64,000 bases of DNA from JARKPK01 sp964631235. Lineage in GTDB: Bacteria > Planctomycetota > Planctomycetia > Pirellulales > Thermoguttaceae. The notes beneath the pieces were generated by a model that worked only from the letters and a program-made list of their open reading frames with translations, was not told the DNA's origin and did no database searches. Below, one piece after another: positions 9,501-18,873 of the stretch; the stretch's first letter is position 1; each line of letters opens with the position of its first letter. The stretch spans positions 31,719 to 95,718 of the forward strand of contig CAZVZX010000017.1 of the NCBI GenBank assembly GCA_964631235.1, read 5' to 3'. Made by a program: the position numbers and the translations under genes.

Positions 9501-12500
9501 CGTCTTCCACGAAATGCGGCAGGTGCGTTTGCCCGCCGGCTATCGATCGCGAAGCGGCGTGTGGTCGGCCGTCGCGGATGAACCGCCGGGCGTTCTCCAA
9601 CGGCTTTTCGGCCCGCTGGTGCGCTCCAAATCGGATTGGGGCGACGCCACGAACGGAACGTTCACGGAGCAAACCGCCCGAGAAGCGGCGGCCTCGTTGG
9701 TTCAGTTGATCGGACAGTACGACCTTCCGCAAGCGGCGCGGGAAAGCGGCGCCCAATTGGACTGGGGCGCCTTGCTCGGCGCGCTGGACAACTCGCCGTG
9801 GTCGAACGCCTTGTTGGTCGATCAGTCGGCCTTGCGCGGCATAGGGATCACGCAGCGGACGGCGGTCATCGACCCGGTGCCATCACAGCGCCCGACAACC
9901 GGCCGCGACGAATCGTTGGATGCGGCATCGAACGAGCAGCGCGGCTGGCGGCGGCTTCGCCAAGCACGGCTGGCCATCGTTACTGATGGGCAACGTGCGC
10001 TGCTGACCACCGCGCGCCGGGCGACCGCGATGGGCGACGCGGTGCAGCCCACGGAGCAGCCGGGGCTTTGGCTGATCTCGGCCCAATCGCTGAAGCATGC
10101 GATTGATCAGGTGCATCACGGTGTTTCATGGAAGCTGCTTCCCGCCGAGGCGTGGCGACGCAAGCCGGTCGATGCGGCCGAACTCTGGCCGTCGCTGCCC
10201 GACATCGACGAACCAATTGCGGCCATCCGAGGAGAATGGGTCGAGGTGAACGACTCGCGGCCGTTTGCCGTGGACTACTATCATCATCCCGGCCTAGTAC
10301 TGCTGGGAGTGGCGGTTTGTGCGGGCTGGTTGTTGGTCGGACCGCGAGTGTTTGCCGGCCGACGGTTTGCTTGGCTGATTGCGTTGTGGTGTGCGGCGGC
10401 AGCGGCCCTGATTGTGCCCGCATGGCTCACACCGATCGGCTGGGGAAGCATGTGGGGGTTGTTGGCAGCCGGCGTTGCGGCAGCGCTTCGCCGAGGCACG
10501 GCCCAGCGACGCGCCGGGGCCGATGAGTCGGCGGGCTCGTCGCGGCAATTCTCGACCGTTGCGCAGGCCGGCGCGGGCCGCATGCCGGCCGTCGGGGCGA
10601 CGATTCTGCTGATCGTTGGTTGCTGCCTATCGGGACGATTGCTCGTTGGCGCCGAGCCGGCCGCACCGATCGAATATCGGGTGTTTGTTCCGGTCGATGC
10701 CGAACAGCGCCCTACCGAGGGAAAGCTGCAAGTGCCCGAGGCGTTCTACCGCGAACTGCATCGCCGTGCGGCGATGCGCGAAGGCGGGGCGGGGGCTTGG
10801 CTTTTGGGCGACCTTTGCGTTCAGGGCGAGTTGAGCCGCGATGTCACTCGCGATCAGTTCACCGTGGACGTGCTTCGGATGGTCGGAACGTTGCAGGTAT
10901 TCGCGCCCGATGTCCGGGTGCGATTGCCGCTGCGCCGCGACCAAACGGTGTTGCCGGCCGAGGTCGTTATGCTCGATGGCGAGCCGGTCGAGGCGCGGTG
11001 GAGCGAGTTGGGCGACGCGCTCGAGTTCGAAGTGGCCCTGCCCGGCCGCTATCGGTTGGAGCTGGGGATTCGCCCGCGGAATACAAAGCGCGGCGTGGAA
11101 ATGGCCCTTCCGCCGGCTCCATCGTCGCGGCTCGAATTGTTGGTGCCGCCCGGTGCGCCCGAGCCGACAGTGTTGGGTGCGCTGGGTCAAACGCGTTGGC
11201 AGAGCGATCCGCGGCGATTGTCGGCCGACTTGGGATCAACCGATCGTTTGGCGATTGAATGGATCGCACCGCCTTCGGTGGCGATCGACTGCGACCAGCT
11301 CTTGTGGTGGCGCACTGCGCCCGGGGCGGCGTCCATTGATGTCCGCCTCCGGCTTCGAGTGGTCGAGGGGCAAACCGATCAGATTGCGATCGTTACCGAG
11401 GCCGCATTGCAGCCGCGATTCGTTCCGACCGACGATGGCCCGGTGATGGAAACCGAGTTGGTCGGTGCCGACAGCCGTCGCTTGCTGTTCCGTTGGCCGC
11501 AACCGATTTCAGGCGAACGATCGCTCGATTTCACGCTGTTGCCGACGGCGCCGACAGGGGTATTGTGGGCGCCGCGGATCGAGGTGGCTGACGCCCGCAC
11601 CACGCGCCGTTGGCTGGCGGTGTCGCTCGATCCGTTGCTTCGGGGCGAAGCGCAAGACGCTGAGTCGGCCGAATTGATCGCTCCCTCTGACTTCGCCGCG
11701 CAATGGGGCGGCAACCTCCTGCCCCCTTCGCTGGCACTTCGGCTGCCGGCCAATGAGCCGTGGCGCTGGCGCGTTTCGCCGCGGACGGCAACGCTCGACG
11801 CCGATCAGCTTCATACCGTCGTGGTCAGCGAGGAAGCGGCCTCCGTCGCGCTCGATGCGCGCGTGCGCCCGGCGGGAGCCGCCATCTTCCAGTTGGTCTG
11901 CCGCACCGCGCCCGAGTTCGATCCGGCATCGATCGATGTTCGGCAAGACGATCGGCCGATCGGGCATCGCACCTCGGTTGGCCCGGGGAAAATCGTGCTT
12001 TGGTTCGACGAGCCGATCACTGGTGAACTCCGCGTTCGTCTGTCGGGCGACATCCCCTTGGAGAGCAAACGTCGTCTTCCGCTGCCGGCGCTGGCCATCG
12101 ACGGCGCGGCATCGGAGACGATGTCGTTGAAACTCTTCCGCCATCGCTCGGTTCAGGTGAATTTGCAACCATCGGCCGCGTTCGTGCCGCAAACCGAGGC
12201 GGTCTCGGCGGGCGAACAACCGCCGGGGCCTCACTGCCGGCTGTTCGGCCTGTTTCGCATGCGCTCGGCGGAGGCCGCGGCCTGGTTGCATGTGACGGCG
12301 AACCATCCGGTGATTCGCGGCTCGCAGTGGAATCTGATCGAACGTCGCAGCGACGGTTGGGTTGCGCGGTACGTGGCCGTGCTTGATGTTGCCAATGGTG
12401 TGATCGATGAGCTGCCGCTCGAAGCGCCTGAAGGTTTCGCATTGCCGCGTCCCCAAGAGAATGCAAACGGTTGGAGAGCGGTTGAAGCGGCCGGTCCGAA

Positions 12501-13878
12501 CCGGCGATTCTTGATTCGGCCGGTCGATGCGATTTCGGGCGAATTCACCTTCCGTTTGGAGAGTCCGGTATCGGCCAACGGGCCGCAGCAGCTTTCCGTT
12601 CCGATGGTCCGCTTGCAAGACGAGCCGCATGTCCGCCGCTTTGTGGCCCTGCCGAAAACCATCGACGGCAAGGCGGCGCGGTGGCAGATCGTCGGGTTGC
12701 GGAGCGCATCGGCCAATGTGCCCGACGAATTGGGCATGGATCGGACGCAGTTCGATCTGTTCGAAGCCGTGGATGAGAACGCCCGGGCGACGATTGTTTT
12801 GGCCGATCTTCGCCGCGACGAAGCCCAAGTGGCGCTGGCTGATCTGACCGTGGCGGTTCAACCCGGCGGCGCTTATTGGGGAACGGCTGTCTTCGATCTG
12901 CTTCCCGGGCGGCAAACGGAGTATCCGCTGCGCATGGGGCCGGGGCAAGAACTGCTGCATCTTCGTGCGAACAATCGTCCGATCTGTCTGACTGCGGGAT
13001 TGGGCGGAGAATACACCCTGAGCCTCGGGCCGCAAAGTCTGCCGCAGCGAATCGAGTTGGTCTTTCGCGGGTCGCGCACGGGCGAGGGGCAACCGTGCGA
13101 TGGGCCGCGTTTAGGCGGTCTGCCGGTGGCGCGCACGCTATGTACCGTGTATCCACCGATCGCTCGATCAGATGATCTGCGGCCGATTGCCGACATTTGG
13201 GAGGCCCAGTTCGCGCGGGTGCGGCACACCGCAGCCCTAATCGAACGATTTCTGGCGGCCGAGTCGCTCGGCTCGAACGAGCGGTCGGATTGGTATCGGC
13301 GATGGGTCTCGCGACTGGCGGCCGATCTTCGCAGCGCTCAAGCGACCCTTGTCGAGTTGGGGCTGAGCCGTTCCGTGTCGGAGCAACGGGCCCAGTTGCG
13401 CGCGTTGGAGCAGCAACAGGCGGCATTGGCCGAACGGTGGGGACTGGTGGACGAGTGGACGCGGGCCATGGCGTCGACGGCCCGGGCCGACTCTGTCGAT
13501 GCCCTGCGCGACTGGGCGGCCGTTGAAGGCCGGCCGGCGATCATTGCTCCGATCGAGAACGCGGGCCGACCGTTGCCGCCAGCGACGAGCGGCCCGACGG
13601 CGAGCGATCCGTCGCGCTGGTGGACATTGGCTCTGCTCGCGGCGGTTGCCGCAGCCGTTTCGTGGAGCGTCTCGCGGCGGCGCCTGGCGGCCTTCACGGA
13701 GGCCGCCCTTTGGTGGATCAAGTGCCATCCGGCGGCCGCGCTGGTGTTCGTCGGCTTTTTGTGGGCGATTTGGTTTCGCCCGGCCGCCCTCGGCTGGCTC
13801 ATCGCCTTGATCGGCGCGGGGTTGCTGTTCGCTCCGCTTTGGCCGCAGCGCAACGGGCGCCGCCGAGCGGCGGGATGA
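6580..13878 (+). CDS. Giant membrane-anchored protein with duplicated module (2432 aa), unknown function
   Basis: The start is 2 bp after the preceding stop. An N-terminal hydrophobic segment (about residues 40-62) precedes a first module beginning near residue 127 (FPPLRYRRVYVPADSVDRW). A hydrophobic cluster follows at bases ~10280-10480. Then comes a second signal-like segment (~10597-10655, ending LLVGAEPAA) and a second module starting IEYRVFVPVDAEQRP. A coiled, Gln/Arg-rich stretch (~13180-13500) and a final group of membrane segments (~13610-13830) end the protein. The layout looks like two membrane-anchored proteins fused head to tail, each related to the 1106-residue neighbour. No enzymatic motif is visible. 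A surface or envelope scaffold is possible, but this is inference. Confidence 0.75.
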   Translation: MTRVLRIDPANSNPWPAPRVGVVVSGNDRRSAGCAAASTLMRSCFVCLFAAVFVGTAVAVEAAAPTDSPPSGLKQFVAAAPATPGALRTDRASGTGETDSAAESPRETAASGEAAAGGFPPLRYRRVYVPADSVDRWPRGAVRYLPVDSDEFERLLAAAESLGENKGVRPQITSAEYRARFAEGCLIDGTGRLTIAAPAGRASALSWQGSNLAVSRLRWAPDQRPATAGLTEGDWCVRVEGDGELAFDWTRAAITADARATVFDLRFPPSPAATLILELPDDLTPVVDRGLVAADEWIDEGIRQWRVHLGGHRQTLLELRSGGAAGEPVPAGGVVTRTDYAATARGVDVAAGWTLEGVRAIGRRMHAAVDPELTITSVRVDGVATEWITEDGPAGRRVTVALPEESDTCVVEFIGQAPLPIGDAQRLPRVWPTSVLWRGGTMGLTVSDQWEIDDVRPSELIPAPATAGEADRRRAEYRCLSPQAGVALAVRPLAPRLRVAGGTTIEVSGTGATARFVGDVVCVRGAAFELPMDVAAGWQIDSVTAIPADMLDDWTVDRSAPHRSLVVKLRKPLSGDAQLRLMISARRAGSPVGQRLTVRKLTPLRFPRADSPGRLLAIRAVEPYQIDWIGSPPTGRGEIRELSAVERQWLSDWSRGTALNEAEAAESLLVVRGRSSGFAAEIDVQATFGAQRVVESCRWRCTPLGGAVESVVVRFPAADAGGWQWSFGGASLRPLSVRPVPSEPPDDAEHDRPAEQWRIILPRPCDEPFEIVAMREAARTDPMDLWLPGLPEAARQTGVCRVYSDFAQGLRFENHRLSSLTIEADRPAGNVVLRGAFAFDPAEEMAAAKPAVRIWSACPQLRAWVWSARGESIVEAGGNARHVVCYLIENEGLSRAQFVPSAAAFGSNRLSACEVWIDDQSAADVVDRDEDGSLDVALPPGRRFVAVTLIFHTAGPPLGTVGRFVPPRWECSLPVFHEMRQVRLPAGYRSRSGVWSAVADEPPGVLQRLFGPLVRSKSDWGDATNGTFTEQTAREAAASLVQLIGQYDLPQAARESGAQLDWGALLGALDNSPWSNALLVDQSALRGIGITQRTAVIDPVPSQRPTTGRDESLDAASNEQRGWRRLRQARLAIVTDGQRALLTTARRATAMGDAVQPTEQPGLWLISAQSLKHAIDQVHHGVSWKLLPAEAWRRKPVDAAELWPSLPDIDEPIAAIRGEWVEVNDSRPFAVDYYHHPGLVLLGVAVCAGWLLVGPRVFAGRRFAWLIALWCAAAAALIVPAWLTPIGWGSMWGLLAAGVAAALRRGTAQRRAGADESAGSSRQFSTVAQAGAGRMPAVGATILLIVGCCLSGRLLVGAEPAAPIEYRVFVPVDAEQRPTEGKLQVPEAFYRELHRRAAMREGGAGAWLLGDLCVQGELSRDVTRDQFTVDVLRMVGTLQVFAPDVRVRLPLRRDQTVLPAEVVMLDGEPVEARWSELGDALEFEVALPGRYRLELGIRPRNTKRGVEMALPPAPSSRLELLVPPGAPEPTVLGALGQTRWQSDPRRLSADLGSTDRLAIEWIAPPSVAIDCDQLLWWRTAPGAASIDVRLRLRVVEGQTDQIAIVTEAALQPRFVPTDDGPVMETELVGADSRRLLFRWPQPISGERSLDFTLLPTAPTGVLWAPRIEVADARTTRRWLAVSLDPLLRGEAQDAESAELIAPSDFAAQWGGNLLPPSLALRLPANEPWRWRVSPRTATLDADQLHTVVVSEEAASVALDARVRPAGAAIFQLVCRTAPEFDPASIDVRQDDRPIGHRTSVGPGKIVLWFDEPITGELRVRLSGDIPLESKRRLPLPALAIDGAASETMSLKLFRHRSVQVNLQPSAAFVPQTEAVSAGEQPPGPHCRLFGLFRMRSAEAAAWLHVTANHPVIRGSQWNLIERRSDGWVARYVAVLDVANGVIDELPLEAPEGFALPRPQENANGWRAVEAAGPNRRFLIRPVDAISGEFTFRLESPVSANGPQQLSVPMVRLQDEPHVRRFVALPKTIDGKAARWQIVGLRSASANVPDELGMDRTQFDLFEAVDENARATIVLADLRRDEAQVALADLTVAVQPGGAYWGTAVFDLLPGRQTEYPLRMGPGQELLHLRANNRPICLTAGLGGEYTLSLGPQSLPQRIELVFRGSRTGEGQPCDGPRLGGLPVARTLCTVYPPIARSDDLRPIADIWEAQFARVRHTAALIERFLAAESLGSNERSDWYRRWVSRLAADLRSAQATLVELGLSRSVSEQRAQLRALEQQQAALAERWGLVDEWTRAMASTARADSVDALRDWAAVEGRPAIIAPIENAGRPLPPATSGPTASDPSRWWTLALLAAVAAAVSWSVSRRRLAAFTEAALWWIKCHPAAALVFVGFLWAIWFRPAALGWLIALIGAGLLFAPLWPQRNGRRRAAG

Positions 13879-13892
13879 ACCGCGGCGATCGA

Positions 13893-15449
13893 TCAGCGCG
13901 CCAATTCCACGTAGCGCGATTCGCGCAACACGGTGACTTTGATTTCCCCGGGGTAAGTCAACTGCTGCTCGAAGGCGCGGGCGATGTCGTGGCAGATCTT
14001 CGCCGCCGATTCGTCGGTGGTTTCTTTCGCGCTGACGATCACCCGCAACTCGCGGCCGGCTTGAATGGCGTACGCCTGCTCGACGCCGCTGAAGCCCGTG
14101 GCGATCTTCTCCAGCTCTTCCATGCGTTTGATGTAGCGTTCGAGCGTTTCGCGGCGAGCGCCGGGCCGCGATGCGCTGCATGCGTCGGCCGTGGCGACCA
14201 GCAGCGTATAGGGGTTCTCGATGCGGAGGTCTTCGTGGTGGCCGATGGCGGCATGAACCACTTCGGGCCGCTCGCCGTATCGTTTCAGCAGGTCGGCGCC
14301 GATCTTCGGGTGGCCGCCTTCGATTTCGTGGTCGGCCGCCTTGCCGATGTCGTGCAGCAATCCGCAGCGACGCGCCAATGCGCCGTCGTAGCCCAGTTCT
14401 TCGGCCAACATGCCGGCCAGAAAAGCGACCTCGATGCTGTGCCGCAAGACATTCTGGCTGTAGCTGGTGCGGAAGTGCAGGCGTCCGAGCAGGTGAACCA
14501 AACGTTCGTGCAAGTTGATGATGCCTACTTCTTGGCAGGCGTCTTCGCCCAGCTTTTGAATATGCCGTTCCAGCTCGCGCTGCGTGTTGGCGACGATTTC
14601 CTCGATTCGCGCCGGATGGATTCGCCCGTCGGCAATCAGCTTTTCGAGCGAAAGCCGGGCCACCTCGCGGCGCACCGTATCGAACGCCGACACGATGACG
14701 ACATTCGGCGTGTCGTCGATAATCACATCGACACCGGTGGCCTTCTCGAAGGTGCGGATATTGCGTCCTTCGCGACCGATAATCCGCCCTTTCATTTCGT
14801 CGTTGACATCGACCGTGCTGGTGGTCGATTCCGCCGTGTGAGCGGCCGCGTAGCGCTGCAACGCGGTCAGCAGCATTTCGCGCGTCTTGCTTTCGGCCGT
14901 CTCTTGCAATCGCTTTTCGTGCTTGAGGATCAGCGCGCCGGCCTCTTGCTGCAACTGCTGTTCGAGCAGGTCGAGGAGCCGGCGGGTGGCTTCCTCTTGG
15001 CTGAGCCCGCTGAGCTGATGCAGCGTTTGCCGCTGCATATCGAGCACTTTGGTCAATTCCTCTTTGCGGCGGGCGACCTCTTGGATCTTTTCGCTCAGCT
15101 TGCGCTGGGTCGCTTCGTTGATCTTTTCTTGCTTCCGCAATTGCTCGGCCTGATCTTCCAAGGCATTCTGCCGTTTGTCCAAAATCCGCTCGCGCTCGTG
15201 CAGTTCGGCACGGATCTTGCGAAACTCTTTTTCATTCTCGTCTTGCTGCTTGAGCGAAAGCTCTTTCAGTTCGAGCTCGAATTGTTTGCGCCGCGTCTCG
15301 ACCTCTTGCTCGGCCTTGCGAATGATTTCGCGCGCCTCCGATTCGGCGTCTTTGCGTCGCAAATGATCGAGCAAGCGCACGATTCCGAATGTCAGCGCAG
15401 CGGCCAGAACGGCCGTGACGACCACGGCTACATAAACCCATGGATCCAC
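13893..15449 (-). CDS. rny: Ribonuclease Y
   Basis: A membrane-anchored endoribonuclease that starts mRNA decay. The GTG at 15449 gives 518 residues, the family norm. It follows GGGAAG and places the N-terminal membrane helix at residues 5-25 (VYVAVVVTAVLAAALTFGIV). A long charged coiled coil covers about residues 26-200. Next come the KH domain with GRIIGREGRNIRTFE and the HD domain with LLHDIGKAADHE and HPKIGADLLKRYGE. The open frame continues about 75 residues upstream, but this is arginine-rich and would bury the membrane anchor. The gene is convergent with the giant gene (15 bp apart) and appears monocistronic. Confidence 0.96.
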   Translation of the reverse strand: MDPWVYVAVVVTAVLAAALTFGIVRLLDHLRRKDAESEAREIIRKAEQEVETRRKQFELELKELSLKQQDENEKEFRKIRAELHERERILDKRQNALEDQAEQLRKQEKINEATQRKLSEKIQEVARRKEELTKVLDMQRQTLHQLSGLSQEEATRRLLDLLEQQLQQEAGALILKHEKRLQETAESKTREMLLTALQRYAAAHTAESTTSTVDVNDEMKGRIIGREGRNIRTFEKATGVDVIIDDTPNVVIVSAFDTVRREVARLSLEKLIADGRIHPARIEEIVANTQRELERHIQKLGEDACQEVGIINLHERLVHLLGRLHFRTSYSQNVLRHSIEVAFLAGMLAEELGYDGALARRCGLLHDIGKAADHEIEGGHPKIGADLLKRYGERPEVVHAAIGHHEDLRIENPYTLLVATADACSASRPGARRETLERYIKRMEELEKIATGFSGVEQAYAIQAGRELRVIVSAKETTDESAAKICHDIARAFEQQLTYPGEIKVTVLRESRYVELAR

Positions 15450-16307
15450 GGTGTATCTTCCCTTGCGTTGCTTGAAGTGAACGACAAGCGGCGCCGAACG
15501 ACGGGCGATGCCGGCCGACAGGCGGCCGAAACGCCGGTTCGCCTCTTTCGTTGCGCCGCCGACGAGGCCGAGAATGCACCGGCAACGACGGGCTGTCAGA
15601 GCGGCAATTGCCTGCGGCAACAACTTCGCGCCGCAGATCGGCCCGGCAGCGCACACTCGCCGCCGTCCGACCAAAGCAATCGCCTAACGCGAATCGACCA
15701 AGGCCGATGTCGCTGCGCCCAAAGGGATCGATCGAGCAGTCAGAACCGCTGCCGCCGCGTCCCGATTTCGGGCAGCGGTTTGGGGACGGGGCAACGCCGC
15801 GAGGCAACGCCTCGCCAGCGCGCCGAACCGCCCGGGCGGAGCGCCTGCGCGCACCAACGTTGGTCGGATTGAAGCCGCCGACCGACGGGGCGCCGCCACC
15901 GCTGCCTTCAGCGCCCGAACAAGCCCTGCCGAGCGGGCCGGCCGATGCCGATAAGCCGGGCATCGCCGGTCCGCCGCGCCTTGGGCCTGTCGCGCGCCCC
16001 ACAGCCAGCGGATGACCACGAGAAGAAGATGCATGTCACATCCACCCCGACGCAGGGTGGTTTCTTACTGCTTCGAACGATCCCACACCCGTCGCAATCG
16101 CCCGGAGCCGACTCTGGCGTCGTCGCCGATACGTTGCTAATCTTCATCTTACCAAAGTTTTTCGTTACCGCAACGTCGGTTTACCGCCCGCAGCCGAAAG
16201 ACGTAGGCCGCGTGTTCGCGGAAAATGCGTTTTGCCGAGATATTTTCGGCCTGCGCCGCCTCGAGTCGCTGTCGGGTATGGTTCGGAAACGCTGAAATAG
16301 TCGGTCA
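15450..16307. other. Intergenic region between rny and tilS
   Basis: About 860 bp between divergent genes. A short perfect hairpin, GCGAGGC-AAC-GCCTCGC, lies at 15799-15815 without a T-tract. No credible gene or RNA was seen; promoters for both genes should lie here but were not clear. Confidence 0.5.
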
Positions 16308-17336
16308 ATGCTCGGTTTTGAAGCTCGAATCGCGGAACGCTGGTCGCCTGCCCAATGGGCCGACGTTGGTGTGGTGTTGGCCGTCTCGGGCGGGGCCGAC
16401 AGCGTAGCGTTGTTTCGGGCCATGGTCGCTCTGAAGCAGCGCGTTGGCGGATCGGGTCGTTTGATCGTCGGGCATTTCAACCACCGGATTCGGGGCGACG
16501 AGTCCGACGCCGACGCCCAGTTCGTTCAGCGGCTTTGCGCGCGGTTCGACGTGATCTGCCACATTGGGCAGGCTGCCGCTGGCCGCATCGCCGCGGGCGG
16601 GGACGGACTCGAACTGGCTGCCCGCAAAGTCCGCTACGAGTTCTTGACCGAACTTTGCGGTCGGTGCGGCGCTCGATTCCTGGCGACCGCGCACACGGCC
16701 GACGATCAAGCGGAAACCGTTCTGCACCGGATCATCCGCGGAACGGGAATTCGAGGGCTGGCAGGGATTGCGCCGGCGCGCCGCATGGGCGATTGGTCGC
16801 TTGTGCGGCCGATCCTTTGGAGCCGGCGCAGCGAAGTGCTCGATTACCTTCGAGCGATCGACCAGCCGTTTCGAGACGACTCGAGCAACGCCGACCGTTC
16901 GCTTACCCGGAACCGCATTCGGCACGATGTCTTGCCGATGCTGGCCGCCGATTTCAATCGTGATGTCGTCGCGGCATTGGTCCGTTTGGCGGAGCAGGCC
17001 CGCGAAGTGCGCCACCTGCTTGATGGATCGGTCGAACGGCTGTTCGACCAGCGGGTGGAGGTGCGGCCTACCGGCATTGTCCGCGTCGCACGGCGCGGAG
17101 CGGGCGAGCAACCGAGCTTGCTTTTGGGCGAACTAATGACGGCGATTTGGCGCCATCGAGGCTGGCCGCAACAATCGATGACGTATCGCCACTGGCGGCG
17201 GTTAGTCGCCATGCTTCAATCGGGGCGCCCGAGGCAAATCATGTTCCCGGGGGCGATCGTCGCCTCGGCGGACGCCGACTTTCTGACGCTTGTGCCGTCC
17301 GCCGACACGCACGGCGTTGAGCCGGGCGATGGCTGA
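16308..17336 (+). CDS. tilS: tRNA(Ile)-lysidine synthase
   Basis: Converts C34 of the AUA-reading tRNA-Ile anticodon to lysidine, using ATP and lysine. The N-terminal PP-loop ATPase carries the signature SGGADS at residues 27-32. The conserved HFNHRIRGDESDADAQFV and ATAHTADDQAETVLHRIIRG segments follow. The fold continues to the family motif with SLTRNRIRHDVLPML. At 342 residues it is a short-form TilS, with a small C-terminal substrate-binding region only. The ATG at 16308 leaves a typical short leader before the PP-loop. It is flanked by genes on the opposite strand and is probably transcribed alone. Confidence 0.95.
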   Translation: MLGFEARIAERWSPAQWADVGVVLAVSGGADSVALFRAMVALKQRVGGSGRLIVGHFNHRIRGDESDADAQFVQRLCARFDVICHIGQAAAGRIAAGGDGLELAARKVRYEFLTELCGRCGARFLATAHTADDQAETVLHRIIRGTGIRGLAGIAPARRMGDWSLVRPILWSRRSEVLDYLRAIDQPFRDDSSNADRSLTRNRIRHDVLPMLAADFNRDVVAALVRLAEQAREVRHLLDGSVERLFDQRVEVRPTGIVRVARRGAGEQPSLLLGELMTAIWRHRGWPQQSMTYRHWRRLVAMLQSGRPRQIMFPGAIVASADADFLTLVPSADTHGVEPGDG

Positions 17337-17452
17337 TGGTTTGGCCGTCGCCAGTCCGGGCATCGGTGCCGTGCCGGGCGTTTTTCGGTGTCGTCGCCGA
17401 CACCGTGGTCATTACTAGCGATGGCGGCCCCGGTGCGGGCGGTCGGTTTGAT

Positions 17453-17725
17453 TCAGTCTCGCGGTTTCGAGGCTTCTTTCGAGTCCTTGGCCGGAGCAAT
17501 GCCGGCCTGCTCGGCGCTGGGGAACTTCTCCTTCTGAAGCTCTTGCTCGAGCTGCTGTTCGCGGCGCAGGGCGCGCAGTTGCTTGAACGGACGCGGGCCA
17601 TAATGCAGGCCGTCGGCCTGATGTCCGCGCATCATCAGTCCGCAGCCCGAGGCCGGCGCCGCCAAGACAAGAGCCAAGGCCCAACGGGCGATCCATCGCA
17701 GGCATGATTGGTTGAGGCGATTCAC
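17453..17725 (-). CDS. Small putative lipoprotein
   Basis: A 90-residue protein starting at the GTG at 17725, with AGGAG about 9 bp upstream. The N-terminus has basic residues, a hydrophobic core (WALALVLAAP) and the lipobox-like sequence ASGC, so it is probably lipid-anchored. The mature part is charged, with repeated Arg/Lys/Gln/Glu (QLRALRREQQLEQELQKEKF), likely helical. No family is recognised. It lies on the same strand as the next small exported protein, about 120 bp downstream of it, and may share its transcript. Confidence 0.65.
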   Translation of the reverse strand: MNRLNQSCLRWIARWALALVLAAPASGCGLMMRGHQADGLHYGPRPFKQLRALRREQQLEQELQKEKFPSAEQAGIAPAKDSKEASKPRD

Positions 17726-17848
17726 GGAACAACTCCTAACTGGTTCGCGTTGCGTGTGAGGCCGGCGGGGCGGCCTTTTCGGGGATTCGGCATTTCGATC
17801 GGTGGAACGAACAGCCCGCTCGATCGGATTCGTTGCACGATCGGCGAC

Positions 17849-18232
17849 TCAAGGGGCCGGCCGCTCCAAACGCATGAAGTCGTCGATGGTATGCAGCTTT
17901 TCGGGTTGCTGTTCGCCGCCGAAGAGCGAGCCGAAAAAGCCCTTCTTTTCCTTTTCGGGCGGTTTTCGAGTGCTGTAACTGCTGCCCACGCCGGAATACG
18001 GCCCGGCGAAGGTGTTCGCCGGTTTGGGTTTCGGCGCGAAAGGATTCCACCACGAGGTTTTCTTGGGCGGGGTGGTCGGTGTGGGCTTGGCCGGTTGATT
18101 GGCCGTCGTTCGCACTCCGGCCTGCTCTTGGGCCGAATCTTTCTTGCCGAACGGCCACCAGTCGGCAGCCGAGGTCGTCGAGACCACGGCGATTGCGAAT
18201 ACAAAGAATGCTCCAGGGATCAATCGCATCAT
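17849..18232 (-). CDS. Small exported protein with aromatic W/F-P-F motifs
   Basis: A 127-residue protein with a clear signal peptide (MMRLIPGAFFVFAIAVV, then STTSAADWWPF). The ATG at 18232 follows GGAGATG at a good distance. The mature chain is Lys/Pro/Thr-rich and low in complexity, with three short aromatic motifs (WWPFGKK, WWNPFAPKPK, GFFGSLFGG) that look like degenerate internal repeats. The C-terminus is more ordered (LHTIDDFMRLERP). No known family is recognised. It is probably an envelope-associated protein of planctomycetes; that is inference from the signal peptide only. Confidence 0.65.
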   Translation of the reverse strand: MMRLIPGAFFVFAIAVVSTTSAADWWPFGKKDSAQEQAGVRTTANQPAKPTPTTPPKKTSWWNPFAPKPKPANTFAGPYSGVGSSYSTRKPPEKEKKGFFGSLFGGEQQPEKLHTIDDFMRLERPAP

Positions 18233-18873
18233 CTGTTCATCTCCGCCGTTTCGCGTCGGCCGCCGTGCCGGCCCTTGCCCGATAACCTGGTTGTCGCGAG
18301 CGGACTGTTCTCGGTGGGTGAGAAGTCAGTTCGCGCGGGGCGCGACGTAGGCCGTCGGTTCGACGGGCCAGCGACCTTACGCAGCAGCCGGCCGCTCGAT
18401 CGTGTTGTTGGTCGAGACTCTCGATCCGGGCGTGCGGCCTATTTTTGGGTTTTGCGGGTGGAAGTCTCGCAAAACCGGGCCGCAGCGTAAAGATCAATTT
18501 GAGCACGCCTGAAAGTGAACGGGTGAACACTGGCGAAACGCTGTCGATGGCTGGAGTGAAGGCCGGCTGATTCGGGGAAAGCTCGGTGGCTCCATGCTCT
18601 TCACCTAACGAAACCCGCTGCGCTGAAGGTCGCGTATGGCGCTTTGGTGCCGCCGGGGCGGGGGTGCGGGTGGGTCTGCCTACCGATCGCCGGTCGCTTG
18701 CGGTAGAATAACCCGTTTACGGCAGCAACCGGTTTGCCGGCTTCGACCCTGGACGGGGTGCGGACCCTGGCTACCGGAAAACGGCCCGTTGTGGCTCGGC
18801 CGTTCGTTCGGCCTGAGAGAGGGCCGCCGTTGGAAGACAGATTTCTTGTAGCTCGATTCGGGAGCGCGCGATC
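18233..18873. other. Intergenic region upstream of the aldolase gene
   Basis: About 640 bp between divergent genes. A 9-bp perfect hairpin (GGTTTTGCG / CGCAAAACC) lies at 18448-18476, with no T-tract on either strand. G+C-rich inverted segments just before the aldolase start (around 18780-18835) could fold as a 5' leader. No gene was seen. Confidence 0.45.

Noticed and set aside
11509..13092. Long minus-strand open frame inside the giant gene
   Set aside because: Rich in Arg/His/Gln with no domain pattern, and fully overlapped by a coherent plus-strand gene.
13620..15872. Long plus-strand open frame opposite RNase Y
   Set aside because: It is the antisense shadow of rny in high-G+C DNA. The minus strand encodes all RNase Y motifs and a proper length.
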